DNA of 64,000 nt, from contig JAMPEQ010000001.1 of assembly GCA_023665085.1 (NCBI GenBank), positions 124,001 to 188,000 on the forward strand, written 5' to 3'. Shown here piece by piece: positions 28,778 to 38,255 of this stretch. The notes under the pieces were generated by a model. That model did no database searches and was not told the origin of the DNA. It worked only from the letters and a program-made list of their open reading frames with translations. The position numbers and the translations under genes were made by a program. Position 1 is the stretch's first letter; every line of letters begins with the position of its first letter. This DNA is from Bacteroides sp. (GTDB lineage Bacteria > Bacillota > Clostridia > Oscillospirales > Acutalibacteraceae).

Positions 28778-30049
28778 TTACTTAAGATAAAGTTCAGGAT
28801 GATTTGCGGCAACTACTCCGAAAGCATCTTCTGCAATATCAACAGCAAGCTTAATATCATCATCAGTAACAGCGGCATTCATGAAATGATTGTGGTGAGA
28901 GGCAAGGAACAAGCCTCTTGAAACACACTCAGCAATCCATTCCTGATGAAGCATAAGGCTGTCATCATTTGCTATTCTGAGATAGAACAATGCCGGCTCA
29001 CCTGAAACAACAAGATTAAATCCATGCTCCTTAGCTGCTTCTTTTAATCCTTCAGTAAGCTTAATACCATTTTCTCTGAACATGGCAGGAGTATCAAGTC
29101 TTTTCATTTTTGGTATACATGCAAGGCAGGCAGCAAAGGGCTCTGCACTCATCCAATAAGAGCCTGTATAAACAACTGACGAAGCAGTATTTTTCATATG
29201 CTCCTGACCGCATACAGCAGACATATTATATCCGTTTGCAAGTGCTTTGCAGAAACAAATAAGATCAGCCTTAAATCCGTAATAATGGTCAGAGCCCTGA
29301 AGATCAAGTCTAAAGCCTGTACGTACGTCATCAATTATAAGCACCATTCCATGATCATCACAGAACTTGCGTACTTTAGCCCACTGTTCTTTAGTAGCAC
29401 ACTCATTATCTTTAAAATTACCATGATCATAAGGCTGAGCAATAAGACCTGCCACATCTCCGCCGCAGGCATCATAGGCCTCCTGCATTGCATCAATGTC
29501 AAACCACGGTACGACAATATTATTCTCTACCTCTTCAGGTAAAATTCCGGGATAGTCAATCTTTTGAGCCCACTGGAAATCACCATGATAATATCCCTTA
29601 AAGAACATCATCTTTTTCTTGCCTGTATGTGCTCTAGCACACATAACACTAAAGGTTGTAGCATCTGAACCGTTCTTCATGAAGAATGCCCAGTCAGCCA
29701 TGGCAACTGTATCCTTAAGAAGCTCAGCACATTCTACCATTTTGTAGGACGGAGATGTGGTGCAGTTGCCTATTTTAAGCTGTTCCATAGCGGCAGCATC
29801 TACATCATCATCACAGTATCCAAGAACATTAGGACCATATGCGCACATAAAATCAAGATATTTGTTTCCGTCAACATCCCAGAAATATGTACCCTTTGCT
29901 TTTTGAGACATTAAAGGCCATTTTGTGATAGGAAGAAAAAGACCCTCTGATGGTCCAAGATGACCATACACGCCTGACGGAATTGCATTCAGTGCTCTTG
30001 AAAACCATTCTGCACTTTTTTCATGTTTATATTCAGGATATTTACTCAT
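28778..30049 (-). CDS. Class III PLP aminotransferase, glutamate-1-semialdehyde aminomutase-like
   Basis: 423 residues of the class III (subgroup II) aminotransferase family. The PLP lysine is probably Lys268 in CFCKALANGYNMS, the cofactor aspartate is Asp240 in LIIDDVRTGFR, and the N-terminal TYFWDVDGNKYLDFM and FFMKNGSDATTFSV motifs match glutamate-1-semialdehyde aminomutase-like enzymes. No other haem or tetrapyrrole gene is nearby, so a true HemL is unlikely. Its place between an SCP2-like protein and a split transketolase suggests it aminates a ketone product. Substrate unknown. Confidence 0.88.
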   Translation of the reverse strand: MSKYPEYKHEKSAEWFSRALNAIPSGVYGHLGPSEGLFLPITKWPLMSQKAKGTYFWDVDGNKYLDFMCAYGPNVLGYCDDDVDAAAMEQLKIGNCTTSPSYKMVECAELLKDTVAMADWAFFMKNGSDATTFSVMCARAHTGKKKMMFFKGYYHGDFQWAQKIDYPGILPEEVENNIVVPWFDIDAMQEAYDACGGDVAGLIAQPYDHGNFKDNECATKEQWAKVRKFCDDHGMVLIIDDVRTGFRLDLQGSDHYYGFKADLICFCKALANGYNMSAVCGQEHMKNTASSVVYTGSYWMSAEPFAACLACIPKMKRLDTPAMFRENGIKLTEGLKEAAKEHGFNLVVSGEPALFYLRIANDDSLMLHQEWIAECVSRGLFLASHHNHFMNAAVTDDDIKLAVDIAEDAFGVVAANHPELYLK

Positions 30050-30062
30050 TTACCTTTCCTCC

Positions 30063-30827
30063 TTAACCAAGATAAACAGCAACTCTGCCAAGAATTCTGT
30101 TGATATTATCAACCATAGAAATCATACCGCTCATATAAATATTACCTGCGCAGAGCTCTGCCATTGTTGAGGCAGTGCCCGTAAATAAACCAAATGCAAG
30201 ATCAAGAGTATTGAATTCCATGATTGCTCGTGGTGTATCAGGTTTTTCCTTGATTGTTTCAAACTTATGGTCGCGTACTCTGATGGTTGCATAGCAAACA
30301 TCGGTTATACCAATCTGAACATCGCCGTCAACTGTATATAATGCCGACTGCTGTGAAATAGAATCTGCATTTGCAAGAGCAGAAATAGCACCGGCAATAG
30401 TATAGAATGTCAAAATTGTTGACTCTTCAAAAAATGCTCTGTTCTTTAAATCATCTTCACTTGGTCTGAGCAGCTTAGTAAGCCTGTCTGTCAGCTTAGT
30501 AAATGGACCAAGAAGAAAAGACAGAACCTGTGGAATATTTTTTACAGGCATGCCCGGTTTGCTGTCATCAATAAGAGCATTGAACTTTTCAGGTGAAGAA
30601 AAATTCATTTTGCAGGTACAGCCATAGCTTCCTTCACTTATTGTGCATCCTTTTGGCGAAAAATGAAATGTACGGCATGGACCATCAGCAACATCAAAGC
30701 AGAGAGATACAGGCTTTTTGATTTGTTCACAAATTCTTTTAGCCTCTTCATCTATTTCACAAAGATCTTCGAGAGTCGCAAGCACACCATACATATTTAC
30801 ATATGCTAAAGCTTTTGCTTCTTTCAA
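30063..30827 (-). CDS. SCP2-like lipid-binding domain protein B (first gene of the operon), TTG start
   Basis: 254 residues when started at TTG 30827, which has AGGAGG 7 bases upstream; the frame runs 22 codons further across the promoter and cannot be coding there. Residues ~75-125 (MNFSSPEKFNALIDD...) and the C-terminal ~55 residues (AIMEFNTLDLAFGLFTGTAS then MSGMISMVDNINRILGRV) have the SCP2 pattern. The first third is cysteine rich (Cys23, 33, 43, 51, 61, 70, 72), which may bind metal or a cluster. No signal peptide. It starts an operon with aminotransferase, split transketolase and SCP2-like protein A. Confidence 0.65.
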   Translation of the reverse strand: MKEAKALAYVNMYGVLATLEDLCEIDEEAKRICEQIKKPVSLCFDVADGPCRTFHFSPKGCTISEGSYGCTCKMNFSSPEKFNALIDDSKPGMPVKNIPQVLSFLLGPFTKLTDRLTKLLRPSEDDLKNRAFFEESTILTFYTIAGAISALANADSISQQSALYTVDGDVQIGITDVCYATIRVRDHKFETIKEKPDTPRAIMEFNTLDLAFGLFTGTASTMAELCAGNIYMSGMISMVDNINRILGRVAVYLG

Positions 30828-30881
30828 TATAATTCCTCCTAACAAATATGTAGTAAACACGCTAATAAAATGTACAAATTC

Positions 30882-30910
30882 ATTATAGCACACCTAAAAA
30901 AATATAGCAA
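30882..30910 (-). promoter_or_regulatory. Promoter of the SCP2/aminotransferase/split-transketolase operon
   Basis: A perfect TATAAT (30882-30887) lies 17 bases from TTGCTA (30905-30910) on the minus strand, about 55 bases ahead of the TTG start. Confidence 0.7.
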
Positions 30911-30942
30911 TATTTAATAAATAATTTATATTTTAATTCTAA

Positions 30943-30977
30943 AAAAACAGCTTCACAAAAATTGTAAAGCTGTTTTT
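30943..30977 (-). terminator. Terminator after the secreted transglutaminase-like gene
   Basis: An 11-bp stem AAAAACAGCTT/AAGCTGTTTTT (30943-30953 with 30967-30977) ends in a U-run on the minus strand, 15 bases past the stop. Confidence 0.85.
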
Positions 30978-30991
30978 AGACTACTTAATTC

Positions 30992-32536
30992 TTATTTTGT
31001 TTTTACTTTATATACCTTGCTGTATGTTCCATACAGCTTTGCATTGCCAAACTTCTTATAAGCTCTAATTTTAACATAATATGTTTTCTTTGATTTCAAA
31101 CCGCTGATAGTTTTGGAAGCAGTCTTAATGTTGTCAACATAAACAGATTTGCTTGATGAGAATTTGCTGTTTGTGCTGTACACAATTTGATAACCTTTGC
31201 CTGAACTTTGTGCAGTCCAATTTAATTTGAAACCCTTCTTTGCTGCCTTAACGCTTTTTACTGTAACTTTAGCAGGCTTTGCCTCGGAATAAACAAGACA
31301 GTTTTTGAAATCTACAAAATCCTGAATTCCGCTGTAATAAAACATGTAACCATCAAAAAGATACATTTTACTTTTCTGTGAACCGCGAAGAATTCCGAAA
31401 TAATCCGTACCTGTTTTTTTGCTTGTATAGCCCTGAAGTCTCGGATCAAAGATGTACGCAACACCTGAAATATAAAATACAGACCATTTATGCATTACAA
31501 CAGAGCCGTCGGCATTTTTGACATCACCTGCCGCAAGGAAAAGATATTTATCATATTTGTTACGGCTGTTTTGCATAAGAGCCTGTAAGCAACTATTAAA
31601 GTTCATATTGCAATCCATACAGCTCCAGCCGTAATCAGTATTATGTTTTGAATGCCAGTTGTAGATTGCCTTGATTCTATCATATGTAGTATCGTACTTT
31701 GCAATATCTACACCATTATCAGTCAAAGACTTAATCAGCTTTCTGCCTGCCGTATCTGTCTTGATACTATTAAGCATCGTTTTTAACGAAGCACCTTTTT
31801 TTATATTAACACTTTTAGCGTCAGAAAAATCACTGCAGAACTTGTTTGTGGCAGTAGTTTTATAAGTACAAACTTTTACATAATATTTTTTCTTTGCAAG
31901 GCCATTAATTGTTCTTGAAGTATTATTAGCACCCGATACAAGAATTGTACATGTGGCAGCACTGTCGTTAGTAATCTTTGAATTGGGAGAATACTTGATA
32001 ATGTAACCGCTTACGCCGCTTACCTTTTTCCAGGTAACCTTCATTTTGCCCGTTGAAACATATTTTACACTTTTAAGTGTAGTTGTCTTAGGAGCAGTTC
32101 TTACGGAAATTATTTTTGTATAACTGCCGAAAACCTTTTCGCCCTGTGAAACGCTGTATGCTCTTAATGCAAATTTGTATGTAGTATCAGCCTTAAGATT
32201 CAAAATACGATAGCTTTTTTGTGATGCTTCACTGTTTTTTACATAAGCCACATGAGAATATGTTTTACTTGAATCACTATACTTACAAATCTGCACACCT
32301 TCTTCAGTGTCACCATATGAAAATGAGTGAGCATACCACTGCAATGTTACATAATTTGTACCTGTCTTTGACACCACTATTTCCTCAGGCGGATCAGGCA
32401 CACCTACAGTAGACATTGTACCATCTTTATAATAGTGGTCAACATATTCGCCCCATGCCAATGCAGACAAATCAACACTTGCCACTACTGAAACAAGCAT
32501 AATAAGCGACATAATAAAGCTGATAGTTTTTTTCAT
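30992..32536 (-). CDS. Secreted fibronectin III / transglutaminase-like protein
   Basis: 514 residues from the ATG at 32536 (GAGGTG site 6 bases upstream). A signal peptide ends near DLSALA (residue ~27). Two fibronectin III domains (about 47-150 and 150-245) are followed by a transglutaminase-like cysteine protease fold (about 245-415) with candidate triad Cys316 (NFNSCLQAL), His349 (VMHKWSVFY) and Asp364 (YIFDPRLQGY). A third fibronectin III domain closes the protein. Likely a cell-surface or secreted peptidase or cross-linker acting on wall or glycan-bound proteins. The signal peptide resembles that of the CHAP protein at 42234-44251. Confidence 0.85.
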   Translation of the reverse strand: MKKTISFIMSLIMLVSVVASVDLSALAWGEYVDHYYKDGTMSTVGVPDPPEEIVVSKTGTNYVTLQWYAHSFSYGDTEEGVQICKYSDSSKTYSHVAYVKNSEASQKSYRILNLKADTTYKFALRAYSVSQGEKVFGSYTKIISVRTAPKTTTLKSVKYVSTGKMKVTWKKVSGVSGYIIKYSPNSKITNDSAATCTILVSGANNTSRTINGLAKKKYYVKVCTYKTTATNKFCSDFSDAKSVNIKKGASLKTMLNSIKTDTAGRKLIKSLTDNGVDIAKYDTTYDRIKAIYNWHSKHNTDYGWSCMDCNMNFNSCLQALMQNSRNKYDKYLFLAAGDVKNADGSVVMHKWSVFYISGVAYIFDPRLQGYTSKKTGTDYFGILRGSQKSKMYLFDGYMFYYSGIQDFVDFKNCLVYSEAKPAKVTVKSVKAAKKGFKLNWTAQSSGKGYQIVYSTNSKFSSSKSVYVDNIKTASKTISGLKSKKTYYVKIRAYKKFGNAKLYGTYSKVYKVKTK

Positions 32537-32584
32537 ATTATACACCTCGTTTATAAGAAAATATTAAAATAATATAGCAACTGT

Positions 32585-33598
32585 TTATTTTGCTAAAAAG
32601 CCGATTTTTTTCATCGCCTTATCAAGAGTACGCTGTGACACTCTTTGTGCCATTTCTGCACCCTGCTGCCATTTTTCCTGCAAAAATGCTTTATCGTTAA
32701 GCAATTCTTTATATTTTTTCTGCACTGGCTCAAGCTCAGCAACAACAGCCTCGCCAACAGCCTTTTTAAAATCACCATAGCCTCTGCCATCGAATTCCTT
32801 TTCAATAGCATCAAAATCTCTGCCTGTAACTACAGAATATATTGTCATTAGATTATTTATTCCGTCCTTACCCTCTGCATATCTTACAGACATTTCGCTG
32901 TCAGTAACGGCACTCTTAAATTTCTTCATTATTACATTAGGCTCATCACTTAAATAAACAGTACCCTTTGGATTAGGATCAGACTTGCTCATCTTACGCG
33001 TAGGATCGGCAAGGCTCATTACTCTTGCACCCGCTTTTGGTATATAAGGCTCAGGAACAGTAAAGACATTGCCGTAAATTCCGTTGAATCGCTCTGCAAT
33101 ATCTCTTGCTATTTCAAGGTGCTGTTTCTGATCTGCACCAACCGGAACAATATCAGCCTGATAAAGCAAGATATCTGCCGCCATTAAGCATGGATATGTA
33201 AACAAGCCGGCATTGACATTATCAGCATGCTGCTGTGACTTATCCTTGAACTGAGTCATTCTGTTAAGTTCGCCGAACTGCGTATAACAATTCAAAAGCC
33301 AGCCAAGCTGAGAATGCTGAGGTACATGTGACTGTACAAACAAAATACTTTTATCAGGATCAAGGCCAACAGCCATCAGCATTGCATACAGCTCCATTGT
33401 TTGCTTACGAAGCTTTTGAGGATCTTGTCTTACAGTAATTGAATGCAAATCCGCAACACCAAATACAGTATCAAAATCCTCCTGAAAAGAACTCCAGCCC
33501 TTCATTGCTCCAAGATAATTTCCAAGAGTAGGAACTGAGGTTGGCTGAATTAAAGAAAGGCTTCTTTTCTTTCTTTCAATTTTAATATCTTCAGGCAT
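32585..33598 (-). CDS. trpS: Tryptophanyl-tRNA synthetase
   Basis: 337 residues, class I. The HIGH-like region is PTSVPTLGNYLGAMKGW near residue 18, and the KMSKS loop reads RKMSKSDPNPKGT near 202. ILLYQADIVPVGADQKQHLEIARDI is intact in two adjoining parts. It lies downstream of the aminotransferase gene after 64 bases; the gap is too short for a T-box leader. Confidence 0.96.
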   Translation of the reverse strand: MPEDIKIERKKRSLSLIQPTSVPTLGNYLGAMKGWSSFQEDFDTVFGVADLHSITVRQDPQKLRKQTMELYAMLMAVGLDPDKSILFVQSHVPQHSQLGWLLNCYTQFGELNRMTQFKDKSQQHADNVNAGLFTYPCLMAADILLYQADIVPVGADQKQHLEIARDIAERFNGIYGNVFTVPEPYIPKAGARVMSLADPTRKMSKSDPNPKGTVYLSDEPNVIMKKFKSAVTDSEMSVRYAEGKDGINNLMTIYSVVTGRDFDAIEKEFDGRGYGDFKKAVGEAVVAELEPVQKKYKELLNDKAFLQEKWQQGAEMAQRVSQRTLDKAMKKIGFLAK

Positions 33599-33662
33599 AA
33601 TTTAACCTCCTATAGATTTGCGATAGTTATATATAACAGATAATAATCAAAACTTATTCAGA

Positions 33663-34850
33663 TTATTTATATTCCTTTGCAACCTCACCAAGAGCTTTAA
33701 TACCTTTGACAATGCCCTCATTTGTAGGGGTTGAAAAATTAAGTCTGATATATTGAGTGCTGTCAGTATCATTCATAAGAAATGCATTACCCGGAACTAC
33801 GGCAACCTTCTTTTCAACTGCTTTCTTTACAAATTCCAGCATGTCAACATTATCAGGAAGCTTGCACCAGATAAACAATCCGCCTTCAGGCTTTACATAT
33901 TCTACAAAATCTCCAAGCTCTTCATCAAGGCATTTGCACATAAGCTCAAGCTTTTCTCTGTAAATACCGCGAATTTTTTCAATGTGGGCATTAACATCAT
34001 ACTTTTTAAACCATTCGTTTACAATCATCTGATTAAGACAAGAGGTATGAACGTCAGAAGCCTGCTTGCCGACAGTCATTTTTGCAAGAACAGCTTTTGG
34101 TCCAATGCAATAAGCAACACGAATACCGGGAGCAAGAACCTTAGAAAATGAGCCTGCATAAATAACAATACCCTCATCATCTATAGATTTAATTGTCGGC
34201 AGAGATTCACCTGCAACTCTTAAATCACCATAAGGATTATCCTCAAGAATAATTACACCGTATTCCTTTGCAAGTGCATAAAGTCTCTTTCTTTTTTCAA
34301 GAGACATTGTCGCACCTGATGGATTTTGGAAATTAGGTATAGTATAAATAAATTTAACTTTATCAGTTGTTTTAAGTGCCTCTTCAAGAGCATCAATATT
34401 CATACCGTCTGCATCAACAGGAATTCCCTTAAGCTTACAGCCGTAAGAACGGAAGCAGTTAAGTGAACCTATGAATGACGGCTCTTCGCATATAACAGTA
34501 TCACCTTCGTTACAGAGGACCTTTGTTGTAAGATCCATAACCTGAGTTGCACCTGAAACAATAAGAATATCATCAAAATCTTTGCCGATATTCTCCCTGT
34601 CTTTCATCCAGCTTTTTATTGTATCCCTGAGAGGCTGATAACCCTCTGTTACACCATACTGCAAAGCCGTTATAGGATCATTTGCAAGAATATCCTTTGC
34701 AATTTCCTGTACTTCTTCAACAGGGAAGGCATCAGGTGCAGGATTACCTGCAGCAAGAGGAATAATTTCAGGATTTGAAGTTGCTTTTAAAATTTCTCTT
34801 ATAGCACTTGGCTGAAGAGATGATATTTTGTCAGAAAATTTATATTCCAT
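33663..34850 (-). CDS. PLP-dependent aminotransferase, fold type I (2-aminoadipate/MocR-like group)
   Basis: 395 residues. The N-terminal phrase IPLAAGNPAPDAFPVEE, the ALQYGVTEGYQPLR motif and the PLP lysine in AGSFSKVLAPGIRVAY place it with aminotransferases related to LysN and the MocR catalytic domain, without a DNA-binding domain. Substrates of this group are aromatic, branched-chain or aminoadipate amino acids; the sequence does not decide. It sits 22 bases downstream of the CDP-glycerol transferase gene and upstream of trpS. Confidence 0.88.
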   Translation of the reverse strand: MEYKFSDKISSLQPSAIREILKATSNPEIIPLAAGNPAPDAFPVEEVQEIAKDILANDPITALQYGVTEGYQPLRDTIKSWMKDRENIGKDFDDILIVSGATQVMDLTTKVLCNEGDTVICEEPSFIGSLNCFRSYGCKLKGIPVDADGMNIDALEEALKTTDKVKFIYTIPNFQNPSGATMSLEKRKRLYALAKEYGVIILEDNPYGDLRVAGESLPTIKSIDDEGIVIYAGSFSKVLAPGIRVAYCIGPKAVLAKMTVGKQASDVHTSCLNQMIVNEWFKKYDVNAHIEKIRGIYREKLELMCKCLDEELGDFVEYVKPEGGLFIWCKLPDNVDMLEFVKKAVEKKVAVVPGNAFLMNDTDSTQYIRLNFSTPTNEGIVKGIKALGEVAKEYK

Positions 34851-34872
34851 TTTTTACACCAGATTTCTTTAT

Positions 34873-37800
34873 TTATATAATTCCGTCTTTCTTAAGAAAA
34901 CTAATCAGTCTTTGAGTATTGCAGCCGTCATGATAAGCAACAATTTTCTGATATTTTTCTTTGTTTTCTTTAGTCTGCGGATTATAGTAATTTCTTTCTA
35001 TAGACTCGGTTAAGCCGTCTGTGTTATAGAAGAAATCACCATATACATTATTTTCATTAAGCATAAGCTTTGTTGTAGGTCCATACTGTGCCATACAAGC
35101 ATCCTTTTCTTCCCAGTAAAAGATTACTCTTGTACCACGGTAGAATGCATCATATGCTATTGAAGAATAGTCTGTTATAAGAATCCTTGCCTGACGCAGA
35201 ATTTCATCATACTTTGCATCCATCACAATAGTATCTGTAATTGCCTTCGGCAAATTCTTAAGCTCATTGATAATAAGAGGATGCGGAAGAATAAGAACCT
35301 TTTCCTTAAGCTCTTCGGGAACGCTGTTAAATATTCTCATTATCATCTTGAAATAGCTGGTTTCAAGAAAATCGTCACGTGCTGTATTAATTTCCCAAGG
35401 ACGCCATGTAGGCATAATTATAATCTTGTCAGCATCGTCGTTGAGAATGTTTTTATCAAATTTTGGAAGACCTGAAATATACAAATCCTCATATTCATGC
35501 CTGCCAAGCTCAACAAAATGATCCGCCTCAGCCTTAGAGGAAACAACAACTCTGTATTTTCCGTTAAGATTGCGTCTTCTGAATAGATATCTTGCCTCAC
35601 TGTCAAGTGAAACCATATACATTACACCGTGCTGCAAGAAAACATAATTGATGTTTTTATCAGCAACCTTTTTCAAGGCAAAAACATTAAACAGCTTCAA
35701 ATCAATTGAATGCACCATAGTTTCTGTTCCGATAAATGTCTTTGCTCTAAAGAAATACAAATAATGCTTAAAGGAATTCTTATAAACAATATTAGAAAGA
35801 TATTTCTTAGGAATAGAATCAAAATACTGATAATTTTTATCTACAATGAAATAAGCATTTTTATAGCCCTCATCAATCAGCTTTTCAAACAAAACGCTGG
35901 CACTTTCTTCGTACTTAGAAGAATTCTTTTCAAACAGCAGGACAAGACTCTTTGCCTTCTTGGTCTGCCATAAATATGAAATGCAGAATGCAAAAAACTG
36001 CTTAATTCTTTCTATAATCTTATCAGAGGTAATAAAAGATCTTACATACACATTAAGATTATTTCTTCTTGACTGACGGAATACAGCGATTGTATTTGTC
36101 TCTATATCACGAAGCATTGAGCTTCTTAAGCCAAGAAATCTTGAGCCTAACGGAGCAAAATAATACATGTGGCACTGAACAATTTTGCCATGCTTATTCT
36201 TATAGCACATCATTACCTTGCTGTTAGGAGGCATATCAATAATTTTTCCCACAGGAACTTCAAATGAAATAATGCCCAAGTGTTTTTTTGACGCCTTATT
36301 TTTATTACCGATTATCTTGAAATCGTATTCTTCATCACCTATATACAGGAAAGCATCCTTCATTGCAAGATCAATTGGTGTGTTAAAGCTGAAAAGGCTG
36401 ACACATTTAAGTCTTTTTGAAGATGACATATATATAGGAATTATATTTTTAAACTTTGAAAGCCTTCTGTATGAAGAATGAGCATATATTTCATCTGCAC
36501 TGCTTTCAATATAGTGCATATTCTCTTCAGCAAAATTATCAATTTCAGTAAATCCGCAGTTTCTTTCAAAATTCTTAATGAATTTCTCACTGTTTCTGTT
36601 ACGCTTGGATATTAAGAAGAAATCGCCATGCTTCACAAAGCTCTTTTTGCCGCTAAGCTTTGAAAGAATACCTGCTACAACAAAATTGCTGCTTACAAAA
36701 TCGACCACATTGACAGGCTTCATAGAATAAAAACGTCGTCTTGCCTCTTTTTCAAAGAAACTGTCGAGTGTCTTTGAAGAATCAGCCTTATGAAAAATTC
36801 TGTGCAGAACAATTGAAACCGCCTCACTAAAATTGCTCTGATACGCTGTAAGAAGTCCGTAAAATCCTGCTTTACCGTTAAGAGAATTAATGAACTCCTT
36901 TTTTTCATTGTTAAGCTTTTTGCCGTAAACAACTATATGATTATATTCAGGGTTTTCTTCAATATATCTTCTTATGCTGTCATAATATACAGAGCTTAAA
37001 GTTCCCGCATAGATCAGGCTGAGATTATCTGAAACACTGTGCTTTTCAGTCTCAAACTTATCTGTTGAGCCCTCAATCATCATTTTGAAAACATCACCGC
37101 ACTGAGTAGATGAGCCGTTAGGACAGTACTCTTCGATAAACTGAGAATAAGCCTGTACCGGCTTTTCCATTTCGACAATAGTAGCCTCAACACTTTCAGT
37201 GATAGGAAACGGCAAATCTTCAAAAGGTATATACACACCTCTCTGCTTGAAATAATCATTTTTATCATATGCAAGAAGAATGATTTTTCTGCCAGTAACG
37301 GCAAAATCAAAAAATACGCTTGAATAATCTGTAATCAAACCATCACAGGCATTAAGCACCTCATAGGTGTCGTAAGACTGATTAAAATACCTGATATGCT
37401 TAAATTTACTGCAGTCAATATTGCAGGCAAGCAGGAAATGAAGATTAACAAGAAGCACCTGATTATCCTTAAGCTTTTCATCAAACTGTTTAAGAATTTT
37501 CATGGTATCATTAATCTGCTTTTTAGTATTAGCAGTTCTTCCCGTACCACGCCATGTAGGCATATATGCAAATACGCATTTGCCGTCTAATCCAAGCTTT
37601 TTCTTCAGACTTTCGCCTTGTTCTTTGTTATAAAAAATATAGTTTCTGGGATAATTGGCAATCAGTGACTTATTGCTGAAAATATGCTTTAAATCATAAT
37701 CCTCCATGAATACTGATTTGGTAAAGCTGTTAGGAAACAAAGCATAGTCACTCATCAGATAATTCTTTTGAATATTTGAAGTACTTCCTCTAAAGGATTT

Positions 37801-38247
37801 ATCTGACTTACCGAGAGTTTTTAGCGGAGTTCCATGCCACGTGTTTAAAAACACTTGTTCATCACGCTTGTTAAAATACGGCGGAAAAGAATTATCCGTC
37901 ATAAGATACTTTGCAGTGGCAAGGTATTTACAATATTCATCAGAATTTCTTAATGAAATAACAACTCTTTCAAAGCCGTAAAAGCTCATTCTGGCCTTTG
38001 CTGCATCAGCAGTTTCTTCCGTAACCGAAAAAACTGCTTTATAATCCTTCCATTCAGGATTAGTCATAATTTCCTTAAGCATGGAAAACATATTTCCGTT
38101 GATATTTGTGCCCTGTCCGCCCTCCAGAAGAACAAGCTTGTCATTAACAGGCATCTGACTGTATTTTTGATAATTAGGCTTAATCGAGTCCTTTACTTTT
38201 TTTAGCTTTCTTGTAATTTTATTAAGCTTTTTTAACACAGTATTCAC
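34873..38247 (-). CDS. Large tandem CDP-glycerol glycerophosphotransferase family protein
   Basis: 1124 residues with two copies of the TagB/TagF-type transferase core. Copy 1 shows WHGTPLKTLG near residue 137, PTWRGTGR near 231 and LITDYSSVFFDF near 306. Copy 2 shows LQHGVMYMVS near 871, PTWRPWEINTARDD near 947 and LITDYSSIAYDAF near 1025. The middle (about 400-790) is not recognised. Such enzymes add or polymerise glycerol-phosphate in teichoic acids or related polymers at the inner membrane face. No membrane segment is obvious. It follows a second, single-domain transferase after 8 bases. No TagGH exporter or CDP-glycerol synthase gene is in the window. Confidence 0.88.
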   Translation of the reverse strand: MNTVLKKLNKITRKLKKVKDSIKPNYQKYSQMPVNDKLVLLEGGQGTNINGNMFSMLKEIMTNPEWKDYKAVFSVTEETADAAKARMSFYGFERVVISLRNSDEYCKYLATAKYLMTDNSFPPYFNKRDEQVFLNTWHGTPLKTLGKSDKSFRGSTSNIQKNYLMSDYALFPNSFTKSVFMEDYDLKHIFSNKSLIANYPRNYIFYNKEQGESLKKKLGLDGKCVFAYMPTWRGTGRTANTKKQINDTMKILKQFDEKLKDNQVLLVNLHFLLACNIDCSKFKHIRYFNQSYDTYEVLNACDGLITDYSSVFFDFAVTGRKIILLAYDKNDYFKQRGVYIPFEDLPFPITESVEATIVEMEKPVQAYSQFIEEYCPNGSSTQCGDVFKMMIEGSTDKFETEKHSVSDNLSLIYAGTLSSVYYDSIRRYIEENPEYNHIVVYGKKLNNEKKEFINSLNGKAGFYGLLTAYQSNFSEAVSIVLHRIFHKADSSKTLDSFFEKEARRRFYSMKPVNVVDFVSSNFVVAGILSKLSGKKSFVKHGDFFLISKRNRNSEKFIKNFERNCGFTEIDNFAEENMHYIESSADEIYAHSSYRRLSKFKNIIPIYMSSSKRLKCVSLFSFNTPIDLAMKDAFLYIGDEEYDFKIIGNKNKASKKHLGIISFEVPVGKIIDMPPNSKVMMCYKNKHGKIVQCHMYYFAPLGSRFLGLRSSMLRDIETNTIAVFRQSRRNNLNVYVRSFITSDKIIERIKQFFAFCISYLWQTKKAKSLVLLFEKNSSKYEESASVLFEKLIDEGYKNAYFIVDKNYQYFDSIPKKYLSNIVYKNSFKHYLYFFRAKTFIGTETMVHSIDLKLFNVFALKKVADKNINYVFLQHGVMYMVSLDSEARYLFRRRNLNGKYRVVVSSKAEADHFVELGRHEYEDLYISGLPKFDKNILNDDADKIIIMPTWRPWEINTARDDFLETSYFKMIMRIFNSVPEELKEKVLILPHPLIINELKNLPKAITDTIVMDAKYDEILRQARILITDYSSIAYDAFYRGTRVIFYWEEKDACMAQYGPTTKLMLNENNVYGDFFYNTDGLTESIERNYYNPQTKENKEKYQKIVAYHDGCNTQRLISFLKKDGII

Positions 38248-38255
38248 CTCACGCG

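Noticed and set aside
28778-30049. Assignment of the aminotransferase as HemL
   Set aside because: It has the family fold, but no tetrapyrrole genes are nearby and the operon partners point elsewhere.
33599-33662. T-box leader upstream of trpS
   Set aside because: The 64-base gap is too short and no T-box core or hairpin is visible.
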